DNA of 21,429 bases from Actinomycetes bacterium (GTDB taxonomy: Bacteria > Actinomycetota > Thermoleophilia > Solirubrobacterales > 70-9), in assembly GCA_023434465.1 (NCBI GenBank), contig JAEYSQ010000167.1, positions 1 through 21,429 of the forward strand. The letters are read 5' to 3'. Within the stretch, counting starts at the first letter, position 1, and every line of letters begins with the position of its first letter. A program made the translations under genes and the position numbers. Positions 1 through 7,169 of the stretch are shown here, one piece after another. The notes beneath the pieces were generated by a model. The model saw only the letters and a list, made by a program, of their open reading frames with translations, was not told the origin of the DNA and made no database searches.

Positions 1-5
1 ACTGG

Positions 6-812
6 TTGCTCGCCACCCTGGTCGCAGTGATACCGGCGGCGATTGGTGCCCTCGCCGCGATGGCCATGTGGCGCCGCCTGAAAGGAAAGTTCTGGATCGG
101 TGCCGGACTCCTGGTCGCGGTCTGGGCGGTGACCACAACCTGGCTCTGGCCGGTTGTCGTCTCACCGCTATTTAATGATTTCGAGCCGCTTCCCGCCGGC
201 CCGGCCCGGGCCGAGGTGATTCGGCTGGCCGATCGGGCCGGGGTCGAGGTGGGGGAGGTGTACGAGGTCGATGCCAGCCGCCGCTCCTCTACCTTGAATG
301 CTTACGTGAACGGAATCGGCTCCTCAAAACGCGTGGTGATCTACGACAACGCGACCCGGGAACTCAGTCCGTCCGAGTTCTCGGCCCTGGTTGCTCACGA
401 GCTCGGGCACGTGGAGTCGGGAGACATGAAGCGGGGGCTCGCCTTCGCCTTGCTCGTGATCCCGCTGGCCGTGCTTTTCGTCCAGATCTCAAGCGGTGCG
501 ATCCTGCGACGAAACGCAGATGACGCCCAGGGTCCGGCGGTGATTTTCGTGCTCGCTCTCGTCGTGACGGTCGCCATGTTCGTTCTGCAGGTTCCCGGCA
601 ATGCGCTTTCACGCAATATCGAATCGAAAGCCGACCGTTACGCCCTTGCCCTGACCGGTGAACCTGAGGGGCTGGTCGATCTCCAGGTCGGTCTGGCCAA
701 GGCGAATCTGTCCGACGTTGACCCACCCGCTCTCTGGCACTTCCTCTTTGGCACCCACCCTTCGGCCTTCGACCGGATCGCGATCGCGGAAGGAGCCCGA
801 AATGAAGGTTGA
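6..812 (+). CDS. M48 family membrane zinc metalloprotease (Ste24/HtpX-like), 5' partial
   Basis: Probable integral-membrane endopeptidase of the M48 family, which cleaves membrane or prenylated proteins at the inner face of the membrane. The zinc motif HELGH lies at residues 131-135 of the visible frame, and the third ligand is likely E206 in an ExxxD context (NIESKAD). Hydrophobic segments at about residues 4-20, 30-52, 144-163 and 178-196 flank the catalytic region. The first usable start is the TTG at base 6, but Ste24-type proteins are usually around 400 residues, so the gene very probably begins upstream of the window and the N-terminus here is missing. Its stop overlaps the start of rlmH by 11 bases, which suggests co-transcription. 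Family assignment is firm; Ste24 versus HtpX subtype and substrate are not known. Confidence 0.85.
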   Translation: MLATLVAVIPAAIGALAAMAMWRRLKGKFWIGAGLLVAVWAVTTTWLWPVVVSPLFNDFEPLPAGPARAEVIRLADRAGVEVGEVYEVDASRRSSTLNAYVNGIGSSKRVVIYDNATRELSPSEFSALVAHELGHVESGDMKRGLAFALLVIPLAVLFVQISSGAILRRNADDAQGPAVIFVLALVVTVAMFVLQVPGNALSRNIESKADRYALALTGEPEGLVDLQVGLAKANLSDVDPPALWHFLFGTHPSAFDRIAIAEGARNEG

Positions 813-1248
813 GCTGATCGCGGTCGGAAAGATCCGGCCGCCGTTCATCGAGCCTGAAGCCCATTACCTGAAGATGTTGAAGCCGCTGATGCCGGTCGAG
901 GTGACAGAGGCAAAGGATGACGCGGCGCTGGCCCGCAGCGTGGCGGCGGGCCGAGCCACCGGAGGCAGTCGGCCCGACCCCGGCACCGTGGTTGCGCTCG
1001 AAGGGGGAGGCAGGGAGATGACTTCGGAACGCTGGGCCAACTGGCTGGAGGAGCGACGCCATGAGGGACGCCGTCTCACCTTCCTGATCGGGGGCCCCGA
1101 GGGCCTGCCCGGCGAGGTTTCGGGCATGGCAGAGCACCGGCTTTCGCTCGGTCCCCAGACCATGGCCCACCAGTTGGCCCGGATCGTGCTCCTGGAACAG
1201 CTGTTCAGGGCCAGCAAGATCCTGGCCGGCCAGAAGTACCACCTGTGA
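802..1248 (+). CDS. rlmH: 23S rRNA (pseudouridine-1915 N3)-methyltransferase RlmH
   Basis: SPOUT-class methyltransferase that methylates pseudouridine 1915 in helix 69 of 23S rRNA, acting on assembled ribosomes with S-adenosylmethionine. The protein is 148 residues, slightly shorter than the usual 155-160. It shows the knot-forming SAM site FLIGGPEG (residues 94-101), the conserved LSLGPQTMAHQLARIVLLEQLFRA segment and a C-terminal KYHL that matches the family's YH ending. The ATG at 802 was chosen because it opens directly into the family N-terminus (MKVELIAVGKI) and has AGGAG at 791-795 upstream; the same frame is open further upstream but that part is protease sequence in another frame. It overlaps the protease stop by 11 bases and is followed by argS after about 30 bases. 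Confidence 0.95.
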   Translation: MKVELIAVGKIRPPFIEPEAHYLKMLKPLMPVEVTEAKDDAALARSVAAGRATGGSRPDPGTVVALEGGGREMTSERWANWLEERRHEGRRLTFLIGGPEGLPGEVSGMAEHRLSLGPQTMAHQLARIVLLEQLFRASKILAGQKYHL

Positions 1249-1267
1249 GAGTTCGCTGCGCCTTAAA

Positions 1268-1273
1268 TAGGAT
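1268..1273 (+). promoter_or_regulatory. Candidate -10 box (TAGGAT) for leaderless argS
   Basis: TAGGAT lies six bases before the GTG start of argS, so transcription would begin at or next to the start codon. AGGA within the same stretch could alternatively act as a Shine-Dalgarno sequence. No convincing -35 box is visible. Confidence 0.35.
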
Positions 1274-1279
1274 GGGCGT

Positions 1280-2902
1280 GTGAGCTCCTCCCCCTCAGAT
1301 CCCGTCCAGAACCTGCATGCCGCCGTCACCTCCGCCGCCCGGGAGCTGGCCGGCGACGATGACGTAAGCCCCGCCCTTGATCCCTCGCCTCGGCCGGAGA
1401 TGGGCGACTACTCGACCAACGCGGCGATGATGCTGGCCAAGCGCCTGGGCCGGGCTCCCCGCGAGATCGCCGCCGAACTCGCGGCCACGATCGAGGCCGA
1501 TCTCGGTGACACGATCGAGAAGACCGAGATTGCCGGTCCGGGCTTCATCAATCTCTTTCTCGGCGACGCCTGGTACCGCCAGGCGGCTTCCGCGATCGCT
1601 TCGACCGGTTCCGCCGAAGTGCTGCCACGGGACCACCCGGAGCGGATAATCGTCGAGTTCGTCTCGGCCAACCCGACCGGACCGCTGACCGCGGCTTCCG
1701 GCCGCCACGCTGCCTACGGCGACGCGCTTGCGCGTTTGCTGAGGGCAACCGGCAACCAGGTCACGACCGAGTACTACGTGAACGACGGTGGCACCCAGGT
1801 CGCGAACTTCGCCGCCTCGATTGCCGCCCGCATGAGCGGTGAGGAACCACCCGAGGATGGCTATCGCGGTACGTACGTAAACGAGCTGGCCGAGCGGGCC
1901 ACGAGTGAGGGCCACTCCGCCGGGGATCTCGAGCGTCTCGCCGTGACCGGAGTTGAGTGGATGGTGGAGGGCATTCGCGGTTCGTTGACGAACTTCGGGG
2001 TCGAGATGGACGACTTCTTCTCGGAACGCTCGCTTTACGAGGAAAACCTGGTCGATCGTGGCCTCGAGCGACTCAGGGCGGCCGGGCACGTCTTCGATGA
2101 GGAGGGCGCGGTTTGGCTCCGCACCACCGACTTCGGTGACGACAAGGACCGGGTCCTGATCCGTTCCAGCGGCGAGTTCACCTATTTCGGTGCCGACGTC
2201 GCCTACCACGTTGACAAAATCGAACGCGGAAACGACCGGCTGATCGACGTTCTCGGAGCCGACCATCACGGCTACGTCGCCCGGATGGCTGCTGCGATCC
2301 AGTCGCTCGAAGGTGACAAGGCCGAGTTCGAAGTCCAGATCATGCAGCTGATCCACTTGATCGAAGGTGGCCAGCGGACCAAGATGAGCAAGCGAGCCGG
2401 GGACATCGTCACCCTCGACGAATTGACCGGAGACATCGGCGTTGACGCCGCCCGCTGGTTTCTGCTTTCGCGGAGCCACAACCAGACGATCGACCTCGAT
2501 CTCGACCTGGCCCGCAGCCAGTCATCCGACAACCCGGTCTATTACGTCCAGTACGCCCACGCCAGGATCAAGAGCATCCTGCGCAAGGCCGCCGACGAGG
2601 GAACCGGTTCCGGCGACCCGCTCGCCGCCCCGGCCGACCCTTCGGAGAAGGCGCTGGTCGCGAAGCTGCTCGCCTTCCCGGCAGAGGTCCACGAGGCTGC
2701 CGACAAACGTGCGCCGCACCGGATCTGCGCCTACGCCAGCGAGGTCGCTGCTGCCTTCCACGCCTTCTACCGCGACTGTCTTGTGGTCGGAGCCGAAGGA
2801 GAGGGAGTCGAAGCGGCCCGTCTTCAGCTCTGTGAGGCAACCGCCGGGACCATCCGGGGCTCCCTCGGGCTGCTCGGAATCACGGCTCCGGACCGGATGT
2901 AG
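1280..2902 (+). CDS. argS: Arginyl-tRNA synthetase (class I) with altered HIGH motif
   Basis: Charges tRNA-Arg with arginine in the cytoplasm. The 540-residue protein has the expected order: N-terminal Add1-type domain (about 5-95), catalytic domain opening with VEFVSANPTGPL (125-136), the insert with EYYVNDGGTQ, KMSKRAGD (368-375) and the anticodon-binding helical domain starting near PVYYVQYAHAR. The class I HIGH signature should follow NPTGPL, but residues 137-140 read TAAS, so both histidines are absent while the flanking residues and KMSK are intact. The frame is clean, so it is not obviously decaying. GTG at 1280 is the chosen start; it has either a weak AGGA or a -10 box just upstream. 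It follows rlmH by about 30 bases. Identity is certain; the catalytic consequence of TAAS is not. Confidence 0.95.
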   Translation: MSSSPSDPVQNLHAAVTSAARELAGDDDVSPALDPSPRPEMGDYSTNAAMMLAKRLGRAPREIAAELAATIEADLGDTIEKTEIAGPGFINLFLGDAWYRQAASAIASTGSAEVLPRDHPERIIVEFVSANPTGPLTAASGRHAAYGDALARLLRATGNQVTTEYYVNDGGTQVANFAASIAARMSGEEPPEDGYRGTYVNELAERATSEGHSAGDLERLAVTGVEWMVEGIRGSLTNFGVEMDDFFSERSLYEENLVDRGLERLRAAGHVFDEEGAVWLRTTDFGDDKDRVLIRSSGEFTYFGADVAYHVDKIERGNDRLIDVLGADHHGYVARMAAAIQSLEGDKAEFEVQIMQLIHLIEGGQRTKMSKRAGDIVTLDELTGDIGVDAARWFLLSRSHNQTIDLDLDLARSQSSDNPVYYVQYAHARIKSILRKAADEGTGSGDPLAAPADPSEKALVAKLLAFPAEVHEAADKRAPHRICAYASEVAAAFHAFYRDCLVVGAEGEGVEAARLQLCEATAGTIRGSLGLLGITAPDRM

Positions 2903-2905
2903 GAG

Positions 2906-2934
2906 TGGCGCCGGAACCGAAACGTTCCGCGCCA
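2906..2934 (+). terminator. GC-rich hairpin between argS and the propeller gene
   Basis: TGGCGCCGGAAC and GTTCCGCGCCA can pair into an 11-bp stem with one bulged C around a six-base loop. It sits directly after the argS stop. No U-tract follows, so it may be an attenuating or mRNA-stabilising hairpin rather than a true terminator. It argues against starting the next gene at GTG 2905. Confidence 0.45.
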
Positions 2935-2952
2935 GAAGGGGTTCAAGGGGAT

Positions 2953-4170
2953 ATGAAGATGGGTCTCGTCCTGCTCGCCTTCGCTTTCCTGCTGACCGCG
3001 GCTTTCGCCGCCGCAGCCAAGGCTCCCGTGGCCGGAACGCTTGACAAGAGCTTCGCGAAGGACGGGATGATCAGCTTCGAAGCCGAGCAGGCCGGCAGAG
3101 GTGTAGCCGAAACACGCTCCGGGCGAATCGTCCAGGCCCGGGTGCCAGGGATCATCACCCGCTTCATGCCGAACGGGCGGATCGACCGTTCGCTGGGCGG
3201 TGACGGTTCGGTTCGTACCTTCTACAAGGGCAGGCGCTTCAGCCCGGTCGACCTGCTGGTCGATCGCCGGGGCCGGATTGTGGTCCTCGCAAACTGTGAT
3301 GGCTGCGAGAAGGGCCGCAACTACTGGGGCGCGGTGATCCGACTGCTGCCGAACGGGCGGCCGGACCCGGGTTTTGCCCACAACGGGATCGCGATACCGG
3401 AATTCATGAGTGACTTCAGCCCGGACGAGATCGCCTTCGCTCCGGGCGGCAGGATCGTCGCGGTCGCCTCTTCTCCACGGGAAGGTTCGCTGGTGTTCAG
3501 GCTGCGACGAAACGGTCGGTTCGATCGCAGCTTCTCGGGTGATGGAGTGCGTCGGTTCGGTCCGGAATCCGGTTTCAGGTACGTGAATGCGCTCGCGGTC
3601 GACAAACGCGGCCGGACGGTAATCGGCTTCAACTACAAGAAGAAGACCAGGAAGAACCAGTACCCGCGGCCGAAGCTCGGTGTGGCCCGGCTGCTCCGGA
3701 ACGGTCGACTGGACCGGACGTTCTCGCGCGACGGGGTGGCCGACTTCGTTGTTCCCGACATGGGCGGCGGCACGGTCAAGGAGCTGACGATCGACCGCCG
3801 GGGCAGGATCCTGGGTACCGGTGAGAACGGCAGCCTGATGGCACCGATCTTCCGCCTGACCCCGAATGGCCGGCTTGACAGGTCCTTCGCGAAGATCGGC
3901 ATCGACGAAGTCGCCTGGACCTCGGTATACAGCCTGTCGGTTGATCCCAAGGGCCGGATCATCGTGGTCGGGAACGATGCGCCTCCGTACGGGGACTCCT
4001 CGGGCGCCGAGATCTACCGCTACAAGGCGAACGGGTTCTTCGATCCGAACTTCCGCTACCGCGGCAACCTGTACTTCGCCTACGACCACCTCGTCGATTC
4101 GCGCGGGCGGATCGTGGTCAGCGGTTCGGTCTACGACGGCCCGGCCCTGGTTCGCCTGAGAAACCCCTGA
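2953..4170 (+). CDS. Secreted delta-60-repeat beta-propeller protein
   Basis: Predicted exported protein of 405 residues with no recognised enzymatic motif. An N-terminal signal peptide (KMGLVLLAFAFLLTAAFAAAAKA) is followed by seven copies of a roughly 50-60 residue unit. Each unit has a GRI-V-type strand (such as RRGRIVVLAN, PKGRIIVVG) and a loop of the form NGRxDRSFxxDG (for example NGRFDRSFSGDG, NGRLDRTFSRDG). Seven units would fit one closed seven-bladed propeller. This is the delta-60 repeat found in many secreted bacterial proteins; no function is established for this protein. ATG 2953 is preferred over GTG 2905 because it has AAGGGG upstream and starts at the signal peptide, while the earlier start lies in a hairpin. 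The gene converges with ccmH, with one base between the stop codons. Confidence 0.85.
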   Translation: MKMGLVLLAFAFLLTAAFAAAAKAPVAGTLDKSFAKDGMISFEAEQAGRGVAETRSGRIVQARVPGIITRFMPNGRIDRSLGGDGSVRTFYKGRRFSPVDLLVDRRGRIVVLANCDGCEKGRNYWGAVIRLLPNGRPDPGFAHNGIAIPEFMSDFSPDEIAFAPGGRIVAVASSPREGSLVFRLRRNGRFDRSFSGDGVRRFGPESGFRYVNALAVDKRGRTVIGFNYKKKTRKNQYPRPKLGVARLLRNGRLDRTFSRDGVADFVVPDMGGGTVKELTIDRRGRILGTGENGSLMAPIFRLTPNGRLDRSFAKIGIDEVAWTSVYSLSVDPKGRIIVVGNDAPPYGDSSGAEIYRYKANGFFDPNFRYRGNLYFAYDHLVDSRGRIVVSGSVYDGPALVRLRNP

Positions 4171-4171
4171 G

Positions 4172-4645
4172 CTAGAGGTCGAAGCGAGCCATGTCCTGCT
4201 CGAGGCGGTCTTCCTCTTCCTCGCTCGGTCGATTCGAAGACGGCCCGTCACCGGGGCCGGGTCGTCGGCGTCGCCAGGTGATGATCGCCCAGAGCACACC
4301 GATCGCGGCGAGCCCGAGGCCGATCACCGGGACGGCGTAGGCCCAGACGTCGATACCGCGGTTCTCGGGCAGGGCGAGAACCTGGCCTCCGTATTCGGCG
4401 ACCAGGGCGTCCTTGATCTGTTCCTCGTCCTTGCCTTCGGCGATCAGCTTGCGAATGAAAACACGCTGGCGCTCGGCGGCGGGGGAGTGCGAAAGGCCGA
4501 GCAGGGTCCCACAGACCGGGCACATGACCTCGTCCTCGAGTTGCGGCAGACTGGCCTTCGGCTCGGCCGCGGTAGCGATGCCCGGTCCGGCCAGGCCGAT
4601 GCCGAGTGCGACGAGGAGGGCCGCGAGGACGCCGATTCGCCGCAT
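4172..4645 (-). CDS. ccmH: Cytochrome c maturation protein CcmH (CxxC thiol oxidoreductase)
   Basis: Membrane-anchored System I protein that keeps the apocytochrome CxxCH thiols reduced and helps present the apoprotein to the CcmF haem ligation complex. The 157-residue product has a signal or anchor segment (residues 4-27), then EDEVMCPVCGTLLGLSHS with the redox pair C42-C45, the conserved RKLIAEGKDEEQIKDALVAEYGGQVL helix region, a second membrane segment (about 102-124) and an acidic tail. This is the CcmH/CycL N-terminal-domain form and lacks a TPR domain. The ATG at 4645 overlaps the TGA of ccmG (ATGA), so translation is probably coupled. The longer open frame upstream is only the shadow of ccmG. 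Confidence 0.93.
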   Translation of the reverse strand: MRRIGVLAALLVALGIGLAGPGIATAAEPKASLPQLEDEVMCPVCGTLLGLSHSPAAERQRVFIRKLIAEGKDEEQIKDALVAEYGGQVLALPENRGIDVWAYAVPVIGLGLAAIGVLWAIITWRRRRPGPGDGPSSNRPSEEEEDRLEQDMARFDL

Positions 4646-5199
4646 CAGGAGCCGACCTCGCGGCCGGACCCGCCGGTCGGCCGGCTGTCGAGCGCGGGAG
4701 CAGCGAAAGCCGCGATCGCGGCTTCGTCCTTGAACGGGCCCGGATAATGGGCGGCCAGATTGCCATCCGGATCGATCAAGAAAGTTTCCGGCACGCCGGT
4801 GGTCTTCAGGTCGGAATCGGTGTAGTCGCCGCTCGCGTCGCGCAGTTGGGGATACCTGATCCCGAATTCGCGCAGGAAAGCCAGCGCGTCCTCGCTGAGG
4901 TCTTTGGTGTCCAGGCCGACCACGGCGATCCGGTCCCGGTTCCTTTGTTCGAACCGCTCGAGGGCCGGCGATTCTTCCTTGCAGGGCCCGCACCACGAAG
5001 CCCATACGTTGAGCAGGACCCACCGGCCGCGATAATCCTCGATCGACCCTTCGCCACCCTCGGGCAGGGTCGGCAGCGTCGCGACGGGCACGGGATCGCC
5101 GATGGCGAGGCTCGAGTCGCCCTTCTTGACAAGTCCCCACACGAGGAAGCCCAACAGCGCAACCACGCCGAGGACGACGATGGAAGTTCGCCAGTTCAC
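4645..5199 (-). CDS. ccmG: Thioredoxin-fold protein CcmG/DsbE/TlpA-like
   Basis: Membrane-anchored, extracytoplasmic thiol-disulfide reductase that passes electrons to CcmH or the apocytochrome. The 184-residue protein has one N-terminal membrane anchor (about 6-24), then a TlpA-type thioredoxin fold with WASWCGPC (C70 and C73), the strand AVVGLDTKD and the cis-proline loop TTGVPETFLIDPDG (P137). GTG 5199 was chosen because it sits just before the anchor and no ATG or TTG is available in a sensible place. There is no Shine-Dalgarno sequence, but CATAAT ten bases upstream suggests a near-leaderless mRNA. It runs divergently from the tRNA-Gly gene and is coupled to ccmH. TlpA of another pathway is the alternative name, but the ccmH partner favours CcmG. 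Confidence 0.92.
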   Translation of the reverse strand: MNWRTSIVVLGVVALLGFLVWGLVKKGDSSLAIGDPVPVATLPTLPEGGEGSIEDYRGRWVLLNVWASWCGPCKEESPALERFEQRNRDRIAVVGLDTKDLSEDALAFLREFGIRYPQLRDASGDYTDSDLKTTGVPETFLIDPDGNLAAHYPGPFKDEAAIAAFAAPALDSRPTGGSGREVGS

Positions 5200-5209
5200 G
5201 GAACAACGG

Positions 5210-5215
5210 ATTATG
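5210..5215 (-). promoter_or_regulatory. Candidate -10 box (CATAAT) for ccmGH
   Basis: On the minus strand CATAAT matches the -10 consensus at five of six positions and ends ten bases before the GTG of ccmG. The geometry matches that of ccmE (GATAAT, ten bases). No clear -35 box was found. Confidence 0.45.
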
Positions 5216-5276
5216 GAGAAACCCGGTGCCCGGCCGCCGTGACCCTTTCGCGAGGGATAAGGTTCCAGACCGCTTC

Positions 5277-5349
5277 GCGGACGTAGCTCAGTTGGTAGAG
5301 CGCGAGCTTCCCAAGCTCGAGGTCGCGGGTTCGAGACCCGTCGTCCGCT
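5277..5349 (+). tRNA. tRNA-Gly (anticodon CCC)
   Basis: A complete cloverleaf of 73 bases. The acceptor stem is GCGGACG paired with CGTCCGC, the D arm is GCTC-AGTTGGTA-GAGC, the anticodon arm is CGAGC-TTCCCAA-GCTCG with anticodon CCC at 5310-5312, and the T arm is GCGGG-TTCGAGA-CCCGT. The discriminator is U, as expected for bacterial tRNA-Gly. CCA is not encoded, so it must be added after processing. It reads GGG codons. The next gene's TTG start lies one base beyond the mature 3' end. Confidence 0.97.
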
Positions 5350-5350
5350 T

Positions 5351-6424
5351 TTGAACGAATCCCGTGAATCCGGCGCCCACGGCCCGACGGCCACGACTCC
5401 CAGCATCTCGGTCGTGATCGTCGCGTACGAGTCCGGTCCAGAGCTTTCCCGCACCCTGCCGGGCCTCGCCAGCGAGCTCGGCCCCGGAGACGAAGTGATC
5501 GTGGTCGACAACGGCTCCAGGGAGCCTGCCCGCGACGTCGTAGCGGAGCATCTGCCCGCGGCGACGGTGATCGAGATGGGCACGAACGCAGGGTTCACCA
5601 CGGCCACCAACCGGGGTGCGGCGGCGTCGAGCGGCGACCTCATCCTGATGCTGAACCCGGACGCGCTTCCTGAACCCGGTTTCGGCGAGGCGATCCGGAA
5701 ACCCTTTGCCGGTCAGCCCGGGTGGGGCGCCTGGATGGCGCTGGTCACCTGCCGGGTCGACGGGCAGCAGGTAGTCAACTCCTGGGGCAACCCGGTTCAC
5801 TTCACCGGGATCGCCTGGGCGGGAGGTCACGGCCGGCCGCTCGCCGAAGCGGGCGTCACTCGCGAAGTGCCGGTCGCTTCCGGCGCTGCTCTGGCGATAC
5901 GCCGCGAGGTCTGGCAACGGGTCGGCGGTCTGCCCGAAGAGTTCTTTCTCTACCACGAAGACATCGACGTCTCGTTACGCATCCAGTCAACCGGCCACCG
6001 GATCGGCCTTGAGACCGAAGCCCGGGTCGACCACGACTACGACTTTCATTCCAATCAACGCAAGTGGTTCTGGCTGGAGCGAAACCGCCACGCGATGGTG
6101 TACCGGAACTATCCCGGGCGTCTGCTGCTTCTCCTGGCCCCGGCCCTTCTCGCCACCGAAATCGTCCTGCTGATCGTCAGCCTCAAGCAGGGTTGGCTGG
6201 GGGCGAAGGTGCGGGGATACAGGGATCTGCTCCTCTGGTATCCGAGACTCAGACGGGAGCGGCGCGAGATTCAGGATTCACGGCAGACGAGTTCCCGGCA
6301 GTTTGCCGACCTCCTGACCCCGGATCTCGACTCGCCGCTGATCCCGGCCTTCGCCCGCGAGGGGCTGGTCCGGCTGGTGCTTCGTTCCTACTGGCGCCTG
6401 GTCCTCAGGTTGCTTGCGAAATAG
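5351..6424 (+). CDS. Family 2 glycosyltransferase (WbbL/rhamnosyltransferase-like)
   Basis: Predicted membrane-associated GT-A glycosyltransferase that transfers a nucleotide-activated sugar, probably into a cell-wall or surface glycan. The 357-residue protein starts with the GT2 nucleotide-binding strand SVVIVAYESGPEL, then IVVDNGS, the N-A-G-F segment (TNAGFTTATNRGA), LMLNPDA in the DxD region and FFLYHEDIDVSLRI, typical of the WbbL group. A hydrophobic segment near residues 258-278 and basic amphipathic C-terminal helices would hold it at the membrane. The only possible in-frame start ahead of the fold is TTG 5351, since the frame upstream through the tRNA has no start codon and meets a stop at 5258. 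This leaves no room for a leader outside the tRNA. The 3' end overlaps the convergent dehydrogenase by 20 bases. Donor and acceptor are unknown. Confidence 0.88.
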   Translation: MNESRESGAHGPTATTPSISVVIVAYESGPELSRTLPGLASELGPGDEVIVVDNGSREPARDVVAEHLPAATVIEMGTNAGFTTATNRGAAASSGDLILMLNPDALPEPGFGEAIRKPFAGQPGWGAWMALVTCRVDGQQVVNSWGNPVHFTGIAWAGGHGRPLAEAGVTREVPVASGAALAIRREVWQRVGGLPEEFFLYHEDIDVSLRIQSTGHRIGLETEARVDHDYDFHSNQRKWFWLERNRHAMVYRNYPGRLLLLLAPALLATEIVLLIVSLKQGWLGAKVRGYRDLLLWYPRLRRERREIQDSRQTSSRQFADLLTPDLDSPLIPAFAREGLVRLVLRSYWRLVLRLLAK

Positions 6425-7109
6425 GACGGACGAGGATTTCGTTGATGTCGACGCCGGCCGGTTGCTCGAGGGCGAACTTGACCGTTCGGGCGATGTCATC
6501 GTCGGAAAGGGCGCTGTCACCGGGACGGTTGTCGAAGAAGTCGGTGTCGACCATCCCCGGTTCGATCAAGGTCACCTTGATGTTCCTGCCGTCGTCGCGA
6601 CCGCGCAGTTCCTGCCGGAGCGCCTCGCCGATCGCCGTGGTCGCGAACTTGGTTGCCGAGTAAAGCGAGCCAGGCAGCACCCGGCGTCCGGCGACTGAAC
6701 TGGTAACCAGGAAATGCCCGTGGCCGCGCTCGAGCATGTGGGGGAGGGTGGAGCGGATGGTCAGAGCGGTACCGAGCACGTTGGTCAGGACCATCGCTTT
6801 CCAGTGTTCCGGGGTCTCCTCGAGAAAGCCGCGGGTGGCGCCGAAGCCGGCGTTTACGAAGACCTCGTCGATCTGTCCGAAGGCCTCGATCGCGGCGGCG
6901 GTCATGGTTTCGACCTGTTCCCATTCGCTGACGTCACAGCCGACCACGAGAGCCCGTTCCGGACCACCCAGTTCGTCCGACAACGATTCCAGCGGTTCGA
7001 CCCGGCGACCGGCCAGAACCAGCCTTCTTTCCCCGGCCAGCAGCTTCGCTGTGGCACGGCCGATGCCGCTGCTCGCCCCGGTGATCAGGAGTACCTTTTC
7101 TTCGCTCAT
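6405..7109 (-). CDS. Short-chain dehydrogenase/reductase (classical SDR)
   Basis: NAD(P)-dependent oxidoreductase of unknown substrate. The 234-residue length is typical. It has the Rossmann motif TGASSGIG (10-17), the AGRR basic turn that favours NADPH (33-36), NAG (86-88), the catalytic serine in VTSSVAG (about 137), and YSATK with Y150 and K154. EPGMVDTDFF follows the active site as in classical SDRs. The ATG at 7109 has no Shine-Dalgarno sequence, but CAGAAT ends six bases upstream (7116-7121) and could be the -10 box of a leaderless transcript. The gene sits alone between two plus-strand genes and overlaps the glycosyltransferase end by 20 bases, so the pair shares no intergenic terminator. 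Confidence 0.9.
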   Translation of the reverse strand: MSEEKVLLITGASSGIGRATAKLLAGERRLVLAGRRVEPLESLSDELGGPERALVVGCDVSEWEQVETMTAAAIEAFGQIDEVFVNAGFGATRGFLEETPEHWKAMVLTNVLGTALTIRSTLPHMLERGHGHFLVTSSVAGRRVLPGSLYSATKFATTAIGEALRQELRGRDDGRNIKVTLIEPGMVDTDFFDNRPGDSALSDDDIARTVKFALEQPAGVDINEILVRPISQAT

Positions 7110-7153
7110 GGGGCGATTCTGGCAGGGAGAAGCCGCCGGCCGTCAAGGCTTGC

Positions 7154-7159
7154 GATAAT
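7154..7159 (+). promoter_or_regulatory. Candidate -10 box (GATAAT) for ccmEF-I
   Basis: GATAAT differs from TATAAT at one position, is preceded by TGC (extended -10 style) and ends ten bases before the ccmE ATG. There is no Shine-Dalgarno sequence between them, so the transcript would have a leader of only a few bases. Confidence 0.5.
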
Positions 7160-7169
7160 CACTCCCGTT

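Noticed and set aside
364..1329. Minus-strand open frame of 321 codons across the protease and rlmH
   Set aside because: Arginine/proline-rich composition typical of antisense shadow; both plus-strand genes have catalytic motifs.
2905..2952. GTG 2905 as the start of the propeller gene
   Set aside because: The extra 16 residues precede a signal peptide, lie in a hairpin and lack a ribosome binding site; ATG 2953 has AAGGGG upstream.
2824..4299. Long minus-strand open frame of 491 codons opposite the propeller gene
   Set aside because: It is a shadow of the high-GC coding strand; the plus-strand product has a signal peptide and seven clear repeats, while the minus product has no recognisable domain.
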